17,386 nt of DNA from CBFIHN01 sp965662575 (GTDB taxonomy: Bacteria; Pseudomonadota; Gammaproteobacteria; Francisellales; CACEW01): NCBI GenBank assembly GCA_965662575.1, contig CBFIHN010000035.1, positions 1 to 17,386 of the forward strand, written 5' to 3'. Made by a program: the position numbers and the translations under genes. Under the pieces are notes generated by a model. That model saw only the letters and a list, made by a program, of their open reading frames with translations. It was not told the origin of the DNA and did not search any database. This document shows positions 1-6,422 of the stretch, piece by piece (positions within the stretch are counted from its first letter, which is position 1; each line of letters opens with the position of its first letter).

Positions 1-44
1 CCACCCGTTGCTGCCTGAAAGGCTTGCTTTTGTGTGTTTGTCAT
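1..44 (-). CDS. N-terminal fragment of a DUF3262/TIGR03758-like conjugation protein (partial)
   Basis: An ATG at 42-44 lies one base after the stop of the RAQPRD-family gene and opens a frame that runs off the left edge. The visible start reads MTNTQKQAFQAATG. This resembles the start of the DUF3262 (TIGR03758) small membrane proteins of MPF-G conjugation systems, which usually begin with a short polar stretch followed by an AF-x-x-x-(S/T)G motif. In these clusters that gene commonly follows the RAQPRD gene, so position and sequence agree. Only 14 codons are visible, so the call rests largely on context. No strong Shine-Dalgarno sequence is seen; translation may be coupled to the preceding gene. 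Confidence 0.5.
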   Translation of the reverse strand, partial: MTNTQKQAFQAATG

Positions 45-45
45 A

Positions 46-390
46 TCAAACATGATCTTGCCCCACAAAATCACCCTTAATGGGCTTGTAAACTCTGGGG
101 TCTGTGCTTCTTTGATCAATCGCTTGAATTAAAGAGTTTTGAATCGCTTCAATGTCCTCTCGCAATCCATTGTGCTTATGACCCTCAGCATCCACCCAGC
201 TATCAAAATGAATCTTAATGCGCGGGTTGGCTTCTTGTTCGGCCTTGGCTTGACTAATTAACGGTTTAACCGCTTCTAATTGATTGACGATTTTGACCAT
301 CGTTAATTTCATTTGTGCCTCATCGGCAAAGCTACTGCCAAAGGCTGCAAGTAGCACAGATGCCAAACACAGGTTTTGAATCACTTTCAT
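46..390 (-). CDS. RAQPRD-family integrative conjugative element protein
   Basis: A 114-residue exported protein with an N-terminal signal peptide (about residues 1-22, ending in SSFA). A helical region then contains LTMVKIVNQLEAVKPLI, and the C-terminal half carries LREDIEAIQNSLIQAID followed by QRSTDPRVYKPIKGDF. This is the layout of the RAQPRD family (TIGR01690), small periplasmic proteins of unknown biochemical role in MPF-G conjugation clusters. The signature RAQPRD is degenerate here (QRSTDPR). The gene starts 13 bases after the DUF4400 gene and ends one base before the next start, so it is co-transcribed. Length is normal for the family. Family and context are fairly sure; function is unknown. 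Confidence 0.78.
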   Translation of the reverse strand: MKVIQNLCLASVLLAAFGSSFADEAQMKLTMVKIVNQLEAVKPLISQAKAEQEANPRIKIHFDSWVDAEGHKHNGLREDIEAIQNSLIQAIDQRSTDPRVYKPIKGDFVGQDHV

Positions 391-403
391 ATTCCAATGA
401 CCT

Positions 404-1111
404 CTATAAAAATTTCTTCAAGTTGGCGGTGGCCAAATAAAAGAAGCTAAAAAACAACACACTCACGATCACCACCACCATCTCTGGGTTTAAAAAAAAC
501 GGTAGCGTCAAATACAAAAACAAAATGCCAATCGGTAAGCGAATCACCACATCGGATACCCGATGAAAAATAAAGGTCGACTCTCTTCCACCTTCTTGGG
601 TACGAATATATCTCGCTAAAAGGCCATCCATTGCCCCTAAAAAAGCGGCAAAGATAAACACCCAAAACGAGGCGAACACACTGAAAAACTTGGCTATCAA
701 TACTTCCAATGTACCCCAAGCGACATTGACTAAATGATCGATAAAGCCAACAACCCCATGGGCTTTTTGGGTAACCTCTGGTGAGTTCTTTAAAAACTGG
801 CCCTTTGCAAAATGATCTAGCCAACTCATCGCTTTAGCCTCTTCGCGTTGACTTGTCTCTTTAATGCCATTTACCGCCAAATCGTAGTGATCTGAAATGG
901 CCTGATTTCTAAGGGCTATACCATTCACCTGTTCTTGATAAGTGATCTTTAAATCTTTCATCAGTGCTTGATATCCTTCGTGATGCCACATAAACCCATT
1001 AATCAGCATCCCCACTAAAAATCCCCAAAAAATTGCCCGCGCCACGGCAAACAAAAAGCTCAATAACCCACGCTGTTTCTTCTTAACTTCATGCTGGACG
1101 CCTCCATTCAC
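404..1111 (-). CDS. TIGR03747/DUF4400 integrating conjugative element membrane protein
   Basis: An inner-membrane protein of about 235 residues. There is one membrane segment near the N terminus (LLSFLFAVARAIFWGFLVGM), a long polar helical part with a predicted periplasmic location, and several C-terminal membrane segments. The motif DGLLARYIRTQEGGREST followed by FIFHR matches the conserved core of DUF4400 (TIGR03747, PFL_4697 family), found in MPF-G type IV secretion clusters. I place the start at the GTG at 1109-1111, because it forms a GTGA overlap with the previous gene's stop, typical of translational coupling. A TTG four codons upstream (1123) is the alternative. The role in the conjugation machine is not established; membership of the family is clear. 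Confidence 0.85.
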   Translation of the reverse strand: MNGGVQHEVKKKQRGLLSFLFAVARAIFWGFLVGMLINGFMWHHEGYQALMKDLKITYQEQVNGIALRNQAISDHYDLAVNGIKETSQREEAKAMSWLDHFAKGQFLKNSPEVTQKAHGVVGFIDHLVNVAWGTLEVLIAKFFSVFASFWVFIFAAFLGAMDGLLARYIRTQEGGRESTFIFHRVSDVVIRLPIGILFLYLTLPFFLNPEMVVVIVSVLFFSFFYLATANLKKFL

Positions 1112-1632
1112 TGCAACACCCAACCTTGAGTTACCATGAGTGGGTAATGGTGTGTACCCACCACTTTGGCAAAGCCCGTTAAGGCCGCTGGTGTTAGGGT
1201 TAAGCCTGTTTGCCTCTCAGCCTGTTTGGTTTGATCGGCTGTGCTCACATTGGTGATCATTCCAAAGGCATGATGTTTTTTTAAATAGGCGGCGTTTGTT
1301 TTTGCCCATCGAATCGACATGGGGTCTGCGCCGATCACAAAAAGATTCAGAGCTGTTAAATGGGGATTGCTTAGCTTGTGCTTGACGACTTGTCCCGGGG
1401 TGAAATCACTTTTATTGGGGTACAACAATTGACTGGTCTTAATACTGTGACCTTGTAGTTTGTAAGCTTGCTGCTTTACAGTGTTTTCGACTAATTGCTC
1501 AGTTGGAACATGCACAGATTGTAAATACGGTTCGGCGGATACACTATCACCCGTTGATTTGATCACCACCAACTGCGCCATACTTGAGGCGCTTGATAAC
1601 GCCAATAAACAAAACAGCAAACCCTTTAACAT
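1108..1632 (-). CDS. TIGR03765 (PFL_4695-like) integrating conjugative element protein
   Basis: An exported protein of 174 residues with a cleavable signal peptide (MLKGLLFCLLALSSASSMA). The C-terminal half contains FVIGADPMSIRWAKTNAAYL, then FGMITNVSTADQ, then LTLTPAA and a terminal HHYPLMVTQGWVLQ. The pattern of 'IG-x-DP-S' followed by 'G-x-x-x-NV' and finally 'HYP(V/L)(L/M)(I/V)T' is that of TIGR03765. The ATG at 1630-1632 is chosen: it follows the upstream stop by one base, has GGGAGG about nine bases before it, and exposes the signal peptide at once. A longer reading from 1671 would put 13 polar residues before the signal peptide. The molecular role is unknown; these proteins belong to the MPF-G periplasmic assembly. 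Confidence 0.82.
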   Translation of the reverse strand: MLKGLLFCLLALSSASSMAQLVVIKSTGDSVSAEPYLQSVHVPTEQLVENTVKQQAYKLQGHSIKTSQLLYPNKSDFTPGQVVKHKLSNPHLTALNLFVIGADPMSIRWAKTNAAYLKKHHAFGMITNVSTADQTKQAERQTGLTLTPAALTGFAKVVGTHHYPLMVTQGWVLQ

Positions 1633-1633
1633 C

Positions 1634-2494
1634 TTAAAAGCCTCCCAGGTTGACGTTTCGGGTTTGGCCATCTCGAACTAACAGCAAAACGGGCGGCTTA
1701 TCTAAATGACCCAAAGTCTCAAACTTGCCATGATCAAAATTCAGGGTAATCTCACCTTTTTTAACCATGTTTGGTGGAATATTTTGGGAGCTTGCCCAGT
1801 GGTTAATCGCCTCAACACTTGGCGCTTTGCCAACAAAGAAAATGTTGAGTTGAATGCTGGGGTTTTTAATAATCGAGCCCATTAGCGATGAGACAATCGG
1901 TTTGACCTCATTATCCAAACCCACAAACAACATCAGTTTATCGCCAGATTGAAGGGAAACCGGTTTATAGTTGTACGGTGAAAACTTGGCGTAATCGAAC
2001 TTACGAACCACGGGTAAATTAAGCGATTTGCTTAATTTAGCGGCTTGTTTGTTGTACTCAGCGACAAAGGATAGGTATTTAGCTAAGTGCTGAAACTGCT
2101 GCTTGGCATCTTGGCTGGCATACTTCACCCGCTCTTCATTGGTTCTAGCATTCATGCCCAGCACTTCAACCGGGCTGACCTGGTGGTTAGTATCTTGACC
2201 ATAATAAAAACCACTGCGGTTTTGCATCAGAGCAACGTAGCGCTGTTCCTCAGATGAACTGATATTCCAAACTAAGGCTTGATGTTTTTGTGCATGGGTT
2301 AACTGAATCTTGCTAACGTTTTGATCCGATGTGATGTCATCTTGGAATTTACCTGGCAACCTAAAGTGGTATTGGCTATTAGGGTCACTCTTCCCTGGTG
2401 TAAAATGCCAGCCGCTATGATCTGCATAGGCAGCGTGACTAATTAAAGCCACGGCACCTAATATTAACAGTCCTTTTGCAAAGCTTTGCTTCAT
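1634..2494 (-). CDS. TIGR03759-family integrating conjugative element protein
   Basis: A 286-residue exported protein with a signal peptide ending about residue 24 (SHAAYA). Residues 76-100 carry WN-x6-EEQRY-x2-LMQNRSGFYY and residues 111-126 carry VLGMNARTNEERVKYA. This matches the family pattern 'W-x-(L/I)-(S/T)-x-x-E-x-x-RY-x-x-LM-x-x-R-G' followed by 'LG-x-x-AR-x-x-x-ER-x-(R/K)-YA'. The C-terminal third (KLMLFVGLDNEV, LNIFFVG, PPVLLLVRDG) alternates strands and helices and looks like a thioredoxin-like or similar small alpha/beta fold; that is an inference, and no CxxC motif is present. It begins five bases after the preceding stop. It probably works in the periplasm as part of the conjugative apparatus. 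Confidence 0.82.
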   Translation of the reverse strand: MKQSFAKGLLILGAVALISHAAYADHSGWHFTPGKSDPNSQYHFRLPGKFQDDITSDQNVSKIQLTHAQKHQALVWNISSSEEQRYVALMQNRSGFYYGQDTNHQVSPVEVLGMNARTNEERVKYASQDAKQQFQHLAKYLSFVAEYNKQAAKLSKSLNLPVVRKFDYAKFSPYNYKPVSLQSGDKLMLFVGLDNEVKPIVSSLMGSIIKNPSIQLNIFFVGKAPSVEAINHWASSQNIPPNMVKKGEITLNFDHGKFETLGHLDKPPVLLLVRDGQTRNVNLGGF

Positions 2495-2499
2495 CGAAT

Positions 2500-2826
2500 T
2501 TAGCCCGCTTTTTGGTTGAGTAGTTTGTGTTGATTAGCAAGTATTTGCTGCATGAGCTGTTTATTAGTTGCCATAGATTGCTCTAATGTTTGATAAGTCA
2601 GTACCGAATAAACGCTTGGGCTTGTGTTTTTTAACAACACCAAAAATTCTGTTTTGGACTGCGGCGACATCTTATTTAGAGACTGTGCAAACTTGTTTAT
2701 TTCTAAGGCAACCTGCACTTGTGTGTCGATTTGATCCTTACTTGTTGCTGCCTGTTCCTGGCTCGCAAAGACACATGGAGCACTTACACAAAGGCATAGG
2801 GTGGCAATGCTGATTCGTTTTTTCAT
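2500..2826 (-). CDS. Small exported protein of unknown function in the conjugation operon
   Basis: I do not recognise this 108-residue protein. It has a signal peptide (MKKRISIATLCLCVSAPCVFA) followed by a mature part of about 87 residues that is nearly all helical and polar, with heptad-like spacing (VQVALEINKFAQSLNKM, then LEQSMATNKQLMQQILANQ). It has no cysteines after cleavage and no known motif. The gene follows the preceding one by four bases and precedes the TIGR03759-like gene by five, with an SD-like GGAAGTAACTCC upstream, so it is co-translated with the conjugation genes. A periplasmic coiled-coil accessory or assembly factor is a reasonable guess, unsupported by homology. Confidence 0.7.
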   Translation of the reverse strand: MKKRISIATLCLCVSAPCVFASQEQAATSKDQIDTQVQVALEINKFAQSLNKMSPQSKTEFLVLLKNTSPSVYSVLTYQTLEQSMATNKQLMQQILANQHKLLNQKAG

Positions 2827-2830
2827 GGAG

Positions 2831-3238
2831 TTACTTCCTTTTAGTCGTTTGGCTAATAAGGGTTGATGGCTCTAAGCTGCCATCAATAAATTCCGTATCT
2901 ATGTCGCTGAGCTTTAAATCAATAGCATCAGAGGCTTGTGCTTTGGGGATTGCTTGCTCGCTGTTTTGAGAAATTTGGTAATAATCTGACACTGGGTTTT
3001 GTGGATGAGCCTTGGTGCTTAAATTGACAATCTCAACACCATCTAGGCGCATGATTTTTTTAGCCTTGGATTTAACAGGGACCACCTTGAGTGCTAATAC
3101 TTTACCCTTGGAGTCCTTTGGCTTTGCTTGGCTAAGCGCTTTGCTATATCTCGTCTTAGTTTCTGGAATTGGTTGGTGTTTGTTGTGATAAACCCCAAAT
3201 CCAACAATCGCGGCAATGGCTAAAATGGCAATCCACAT
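2831..3238 (-). CDS. Small membrane-anchored protein of unknown function
   Basis: A 135-residue protein starting with an uncleaved-looking membrane anchor (MWIAILAIAAIVGFGVYHNK) and followed by a basic stretch rich in Lys (about residues 24-65) and then an acidic, probably unstructured C-terminal part (DAIDLKLSDIDTEF). With a single N-terminal anchor the rest would most likely be periplasmic. No family is recognised. The ATG overlaps the upstream stop by one base (TAATG), a strong sign of translational coupling to the 310-residue gene. Its position between PilL-like and TIGR03759-like genes suggests an envelope component specific to this lineage of the conjugation system. Confidence 0.68.
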   Translation of the reverse strand: MWIAILAIAAIVGFGVYHNKHQPIPETKTRYSKALSQAKPKDSKGKVLALKVVPVKSKAKKIMRLDGVEIVNLSTKAHPQNPVSDYYQISQNSEQAIPKAQASDAIDLKLSDIDTEFIDGSLEPSTLISQTTKRK

Positions 3239-4170
3239 TAGTCTGTCCTCTGAGTTGAACCGCTGATTTGATTTAAATTCAGCGACACGTCATTGTCGTT
3301 TTGGTTTCTAAACTGTGCCTTTTGATCAATGTTGCTTGCGCTAATTAATGTCCAACCTGCTAGGGCATCGCCAATTTCTAAAGGGATGATGCGGTGGGCA
3401 TAGTTAATGGTGACGACCTCGGATTGCTGGATGTTATCGATGGAGACCACCGTGAATGGCAAGCTTGATGCACTGAGTTCATGGTGGTGCATTTTTTTAT
3501 CGCTCATCAGAGCTAATTCTTTTTTGATCATCACAAGTTGTGATTGCAACTGCTCCGTACTGGATTTAATTTGCTTGGTGATCAGTTGGTTGCTTTGTGC
3601 CGCAAGCTCGGTCACTTCAGCATGCAAGGTAGAAAGCTCTGTGCGGACTTGATCTAAATTGACATAGGCGTGGCCACCTGAGATTTTTTGTTCAACACGA
3701 CCAAGCTTGGCGGAAATATTGGTGAGCTGTTCGCTTAAGATATTTGATCCAGGTTCCCCTGGTTTAGTCGTGGCGTAACCTGAAAATTGATACGAACCAG
3801 CATCAGTTGTAGTAGCCTTGTTTGACTTCCCATGGCTTAGCATTACGGCCATAACGGCAATAATAATGAATACCAACAAGCTTGCGCCAGCAATAATCAG
3901 TTGCTTTTTGTATTGGCTAAAGATTGGTTTTAGCTTAAACCACTGTTTGGCAACAAAAGGCGTGAACTTTGCTTTGCCTGCTTTAAGCCAAGCTATACTG
4001 GTGCTAAGAACGCAGGTAACTTTTTTAAGATAAGACTTGATATCAAAACTTGGCAGTTTTGATGTGGATTCTGTTGGGGTTGAATCTTTACTGCTGTTTT
4101 TTGGGGTCTGATTAGGTGCCTCATTTTTTTCTTGATCAGCAGCCATATCTTCCACAGGTTTGTCACTCAT
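3238..4170 (-). CDS. Membrane-anchored coiled-coil protein with C-terminal beta domain, conjugation operon
   Basis: A 310-residue protein. Residues 1-40 are polar and Ser/Thr/Pro-rich; residues 91-111 are one membrane segment (LIIAGASLLVFIIIAVMAVML). Residues 143-225 are a probable coiled coil (LSEQLTNISAKLGRVEQKI and onward). Residues 236-300 form a compact domain with LPFTVVSIDN, RIIPLEIGDALAGWTLISA, predicted all-beta. The topology (cytosolic tail, membrane helix, periplasmic stalk, beta head) resembles inner-membrane scaffold proteins of type IV pilus and secretion systems; the head recalls PilP/TraP-like domains, but I cannot assign it. It overlaps the PilL-like gene by eight bases and has TAGGAG before its ATG. 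Confidence is high that it is real, low on function. Confidence 0.75.
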   Translation of the reverse strand: MSDKPVEDMAADQEKNEAPNQTPKNSSKDSTPTESTSKLPSFDIKSYLKKVTCVLSTSIAWLKAGKAKFTPFVAKQWFKLKPIFSQYKKQLIIAGASLLVFIIIAVMAVMLSHGKSNKATTTDAGSYQFSGYATTKPGEPGSNILSEQLTNISAKLGRVEQKISGGHAYVNLDQVRTELSTLHAEVTELAAQSNQLITKQIKSSTEQLQSQLVMIKKELALMSDKKMHHHELSASSLPFTVVSIDNIQQSEVVTINYAHRIIPLEIGDALAGWTLISASNIDQKAQFRNQNDNDVSLNLNQISGSTQRTD

Positions 4171-4801
4171 CTTTAACTCCTAAGGCTTTGGCAATGGATG
4201 GTTTAACTTTAAAATTGACCAATCGATGTAGTGGGTCTCTTTGAAGCGTGAAAACTTCTTCACCCATGAGTACCTCTAACGTTGACTGAATGCTAAGTGG
4301 CCCTAAATGACGATTGGTAATCGGTAGTGGCTTGGCTAAGGTTTGTTTGACGCTGATCGATAGCTTGGGTGCCAACTGATATCCGGTATTCTCTAACACT
4401 TGGTTCACCGCCTCACCAACGGTGGCAACAGAAGGGTTAAAGGTAAACGTTGAAACGGCCAGCAAGGGATTAACTTGCGCGCGAGTGGCATCATTATTAA
4501 CCGTCACATAGCGGCCAATTTGGGATGCGTTATCAGTGGTCATGGCAAACTTGGCTCTATCCACCCTACTTTCGTTTTCTGATATGGGCTTAGTCACTGC
4601 TCTCATTTGAGTATCTAAGCTAGGAAAAGCATGGTTAGGCTTGCTATTAAAGGCTGCACACCCAGTTAATAGAAAAACTGCTGCCATGACTGTTACCATT
4701 GGCAATATTTGGCAAGTCTTCTGAAATGAAGAACCTGCCTCTATCATGATTCGCCTCTTTTTACCGATCAAGCTTTTCAAAAATTTTAGGTCAGTAAACA
4801 T
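4163..4801 (-). CDS. PilL-like (TIGR03748) conjugative transfer lipoprotein
   Basis: A lipoprotein with a lipobox LLTGC (Cys at residue 48 of the long form). The C-terminal part contains IGRYVTV, VNPLL, TVGEAVNQVLENTGYQLA, LPITNRHLGPLSIQSTLEVLMG and HRLVNFKV. This reproduces the PilL N-terminal-type domain (TIGR03748): 'RY', then 'TV-x-(D/E)A-x-x-x-(L/V)L-x-x-(S/T)GY-x-L', then 'LP-x-x-x-R-x-LGP-x-(S/T)(L/I)'. It is expected at the outer membrane. Two starts are plausible: ATG at 4799-4801 with AAGGGG before it, and ATG at 4745-4747 with AGAGGCG before it. The second gives a shorter, conventional signal peptide. The name PilL does not imply that a thin-pilus cluster is present. Confidence 0.8.
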   Translation of the reverse strand: MFTDLKFLKSLIGKKRRIMIEAGSSFQKTCQILPMVTVMAAVFLLTGCAAFNSKPNHAFPSLDTQMRAVTKPISENESRVDRAKFAMTTDNASQIGRYVTVNNDATRAQVNPLLAVSTFTFNPSVATVGEAVNQVLENTGYQLAPKLSISVKQTLAKPLPITNRHLGPLSIQSTLEVLMGEEVFTLQRDPLHRLVNFKVKPSIAKALGVKDE

Positions 4802-4819
4802 GTATTACCCCTTTTAAAA

Positions 4820-4832
4820 GTCAAAAATCCCC
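4820..4832. repeat. Motif GTCAAAAATCCCC, copy 1, upstream of the PilL-like gene
   Basis: The plus strand reads GTCAAAAATCCCC here, and GTCAAAAAATCCCC at 5262-5275. Each copy lies within 45 bases upstream of a leftward gene (the PilL-like gene and the 106-residue gene). The matching position and orientation suggest a shared control element or a duplicated leader. This is a sequence observation; any function is inferred. Confidence 0.35.
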
Positions 4833-4913
4833 GCACCTTTAGTCCCTGATTAGAGGGTAGTGTTTTAAATGTGTTTTTGTACCTATTTAAGTTAAACGTG
4901 TTAGGAGAAATTT

Positions 4914-5234
4914 TCATTGATATAAAGGCCCGTCACGGTTAACATCCTCACGCGTTGTGGGCATGGATATAATGTAATAAGGGTCTTTGGATTTAACCCT
5001 GGCGCGTCTTTGGCGGACCATTTCATCAGCCATCTCTCGCGACAGGCTATACATCACCGTCTTGCCATCTGGATAAAACAGCACCGCCGCATCGGGGCCA
5101 ATTTGACGCAGAAAATCTCGGTCACGCTGACTCAAATCATTCTCTAGCACCTTGAATCGTTCAACCTTGCCCAACTTATTTGAGTTATCTGCACAAGAGT
5201 GTGTGTCGATAACAGTCGCCTCTAACGCTTGCAT
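4914..5234 (-). CDS. Hypothetical protein, 106 residues
   Basis: No family is recognised. The protein is soluble and highly charged, with no signal peptide. The central part reads LSQRDRDFLRQIGPDAAVLF, YPDGKTVMYSLSREMADEMV and RQRRARVKSKDPYYII, suggesting a mixed alpha/beta small cytosolic protein with a basic surface near residues 75-85. GGAG lies about ten bases before the ATG (5232-5234). It lies 112 bases upstream of the PilL-like gene and 137 bases downstream of the HTH gene, so it may belong to the same leftward unit. A nucleic-acid-binding or regulatory role would fit its charge and neighbours but is not shown. Confidence 0.65.
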   Translation of the reverse strand: MQALEATVIDTHSCADNSNKLGKVERFKVLENDLSQRDRDFLRQIGPDAAVLFYPDGKTVMYSLSREMADEMVRQRRARVKSKDPYYIISMPTTREDVNRDGPLYQ

Positions 5235-5261
5235 CTCTTTATTCTCCTTACCTTTTTTAGG

Positions 5262-5275
5262 GTCAAAAAATCCCC
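5262..5275. repeat. Motif GTCAAAAAATCCCC, copy 2, upstream of the 106-residue gene
   Basis: Second copy of the element found at 4820-4832, differing by one extra A. It is followed at 5289-5305 by an AT-rich inverted repeat (TCATTTT and AAAATGA separated by three T). Both lie in the 137-base gap between the HTH gene and the 106-residue gene, so they could form part of a promoter or attenuator region for the latter. Confidence 0.35.
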
Positions 5276-5371
5276 TGGCCCTTGAGCGTCATTTTTTTAA
5301 AATGATTGGCTTTGGCCTAACTGGTTCGTCTGTTCATTGAGTTCGTGGGTTGTTCTACTCGTCAGTCACTC

Positions 5372-5662
5372 TCATTGGCTTTCCTTCGGTTGGTCTACTT
5401 GACTCCACCGGTTGCATAAAAAATCTTGCATTGGACCTAGGCTCAAGAGCTGATGGCGACGATCTTTTGCTGGTGCCCGTTTAAAATGTAAGTCATATTT
5501 TCTTGCCCAGCGAGCAACACTCTCCGCTCGTGCACCAAACTGGTGCGCAACCTCTTGCAAATTCATGCCTTGCTGGTAAAATTGATTGAGTATTCTCTCC
5601 AAGGGTTGTTGAAATTTATCCTGGCATGTTGCCGCTAAACTGCCTTGATATTGGTTGGCCAT
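5372..5662 (-). CDS. Small helix-turn-helix protein
   Basis: A 96-residue soluble protein. Residues about 18-62 (LERILNQFYQQGMNLQEVA, HQFGARAESVARWARKYDLHF) have the spacing of a homeodomain-like helix-turn-helix of the kind seen in resolvase-type or transposase-type DNA-binding domains. Here the 'turn' is FGARAESVARW, and a basic patch follows (KRAPAKDRRH). There is no catalytic domain, so it is either a stand-alone DNA-binding regulator or a structural accessory. AGGGAG lies about ten bases before the ATG. Its place just upstream of the conjugation genes suggests that it regulates them or acts at the transfer origin; both are inferences. Confidence 0.6.
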   Translation of the reverse strand: MANQYQGSLAATCQDKFQQPLERILNQFYQQGMNLQEVAHQFGARAESVARWARKYDLHFKRAPAKDRRHQLLSLGPMQDFLCNRWSQVDQPKESQ

Positions 5663-5747
5663 TGGCTATTTCTCCCTGTTAATACACCGGTAATAAAGGC
5701 ACCGAAAACCATAGAGTCTCGTCCTTGATCGCTGATCCATAGCCTCA

Positions 5748-6194
5748 TCATCCTTGCCTCACTGGTCTCGGTGCCAAACTGGTTAAACTATCCCCTAAAA
5801 GTGAGCCTAGCTGCACTTTTAACCTGTCAATCCGTTGAGTAAACTCGTCAACTTCCTGTTCAAATCGTTCTGTCAATCCTGTGTTCTGTAATTTTGCATA
5901 TTGCATCATCGCCTGAAGATGACTCTGCTTTCTGCGTTCAAGATCACCAATTTCATCGCGAATATCTCTTATCTTTGGTGATTCAACGGCTTGATGCGCA
6001 GCACTAGCCTCAAGGTTTAAGTCCAATCCACCACGACGAATAGCCTTGCAAATGACGTTGAATTTTTTTAATGGCTGATGATGGCTAGCAGAGTAGCTAT
6101 TAGGATTTTTTAAAAGCTTGACAATCGCTTCAAATGATTGTGGCTCTGTTGGAATTTGCATACAAATAGAGACTGATTTGTACTTGGTATTCAT
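5748..6194 (-). CDS. Hypothetical protein with C-terminal coiled coil, 148 residues
   Basis: No family recognised. The N-terminal half (residues about 1-60) is mixed, with FNVICKAIRRGGLDLNLEA. Residues about 70-135 are a strongly predicted coiled coil (IRDIRDEIGDLERRKQSHL, then FEQEVDEFTQRIDRLKVQL). There is no signal peptide or membrane segment. The ATG (6192-6194) follows GGGTGA by about seven bases. This is the first gene of the leftward run after the regulator operon, with its own probable promoter and long leader (6195-6422). It is 85 bases upstream of the HTH gene. It may be a cytosolic transfer or regulatory accessory. Confidence 0.62.
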   Translation of the reverse strand: MNTKYKSVSICMQIPTEPQSFEAIVKLLKNPNSYSASHHQPLKKFNVICKAIRRGGLDLNLEASAAHQAVESPKIRDIRDEIGDLERRKQSHLQAMMQYAKLQNTGLTERFEQEVDEFTQRIDRLKVQLGSLLGDSLTSLAPRPVRQG

Positions 6195-6283
6195 ATTTTT
6201 TCACCCAAAAAATAATAATTCGGAATGAAAAGCAACATGAATTCTGATAAAATCACACTGCTACGATTCATTTCGAGCGCTTT

Positions 6284-6324
6284 GTGGTGTTGGTTTTCTC
6301 TTCGTCGGGTTTGGCCAACGCCAC
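6284..6324. promoter_or_regulatory. Long hairpin in the leader of the 148-residue gene
   Basis: GTGGTGTTGG (6284-6293) pairs with CCAACGCCAC (6315-6324), ten base pairs with one G-T wobble and a loop of about 21 bases that ends in the palindrome TTGGCCAA (6311-6318). It lies in what would be the 5' untranslated RNA of the gene starting at 6194. It is followed by TTTTAT on the plus strand, so a weak plus-strand terminator is the other reading. Confidence 0.35.
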
Positions 6325-6338
6325 TTTTATTTCTGTCA

Positions 6339-6367
6339 AGACTACTTGGTATGAAATTAAATGTCAA
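6339..6367 (-). promoter_or_regulatory. Candidate promoter driving the 148-residue gene and genes to its left
   Basis: On the minus strand TTGACA (6367-6362) is a perfect -35, followed after 17 bases by TAGTCT (6344-6339), a weak -10. A start near 6332 would give a leader of about 140 bases with the hairpin at 6284-6324. The inverted repeat at 6369-6392 directly abuts the -35, so regulation is likely. The -10 is poor, which keeps the confidence modest and suggests dependence on an activator. Confidence 0.4.
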
Positions 6368-6420
6368 TAGGGTATAAAAAAAATTATACCCTTAGTTATT
6401 GCTAGAATATTTACCCTATT
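6366..6420. promoter_or_regulatory. Operator-like inverted repeats (GGGTATAA type)
   Basis: AGGGTATAA (6369-6377) and TTATACCCT (6384-6392) form a perfect nine-base inverted repeat around six A. AATAGGGTA (6366-6374) recurs inverted as TACCCTATT (6412-6420). So three half sites of the form (T/A)AGGGTA(T/A) lie between the regulator's stop and the leftward promoter, one overlapping the -35. This is typical operator layout for an HTH dimer; the neighbouring tandem-HTH regulator is the obvious candidate, by inference. The stem is AT-rich without a trailing T tract, so a terminator is less likely. Confidence 0.45.
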
Positions 6421-6422
6421 AA

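Noticed and set aside
447..824. Alternative minus-strand frame inside the DUF4400 gene
   Set aside because: Cys/Arg/Trp-rich translation typical of an off-frame reading; the other frame has the family motif.
4163..4801. IncI-type thin pilus locus
   Set aside because: Only the PilL-like domain is present; the following genes are MPF-G families, not pilN-pilV.
6369..6392. Inverted repeat after the regulator stop as a transcription terminator
   Set aside because: Nine pairs but mostly A-T, with the T run in the loop and none after the stem; operator half sites recur nearby.
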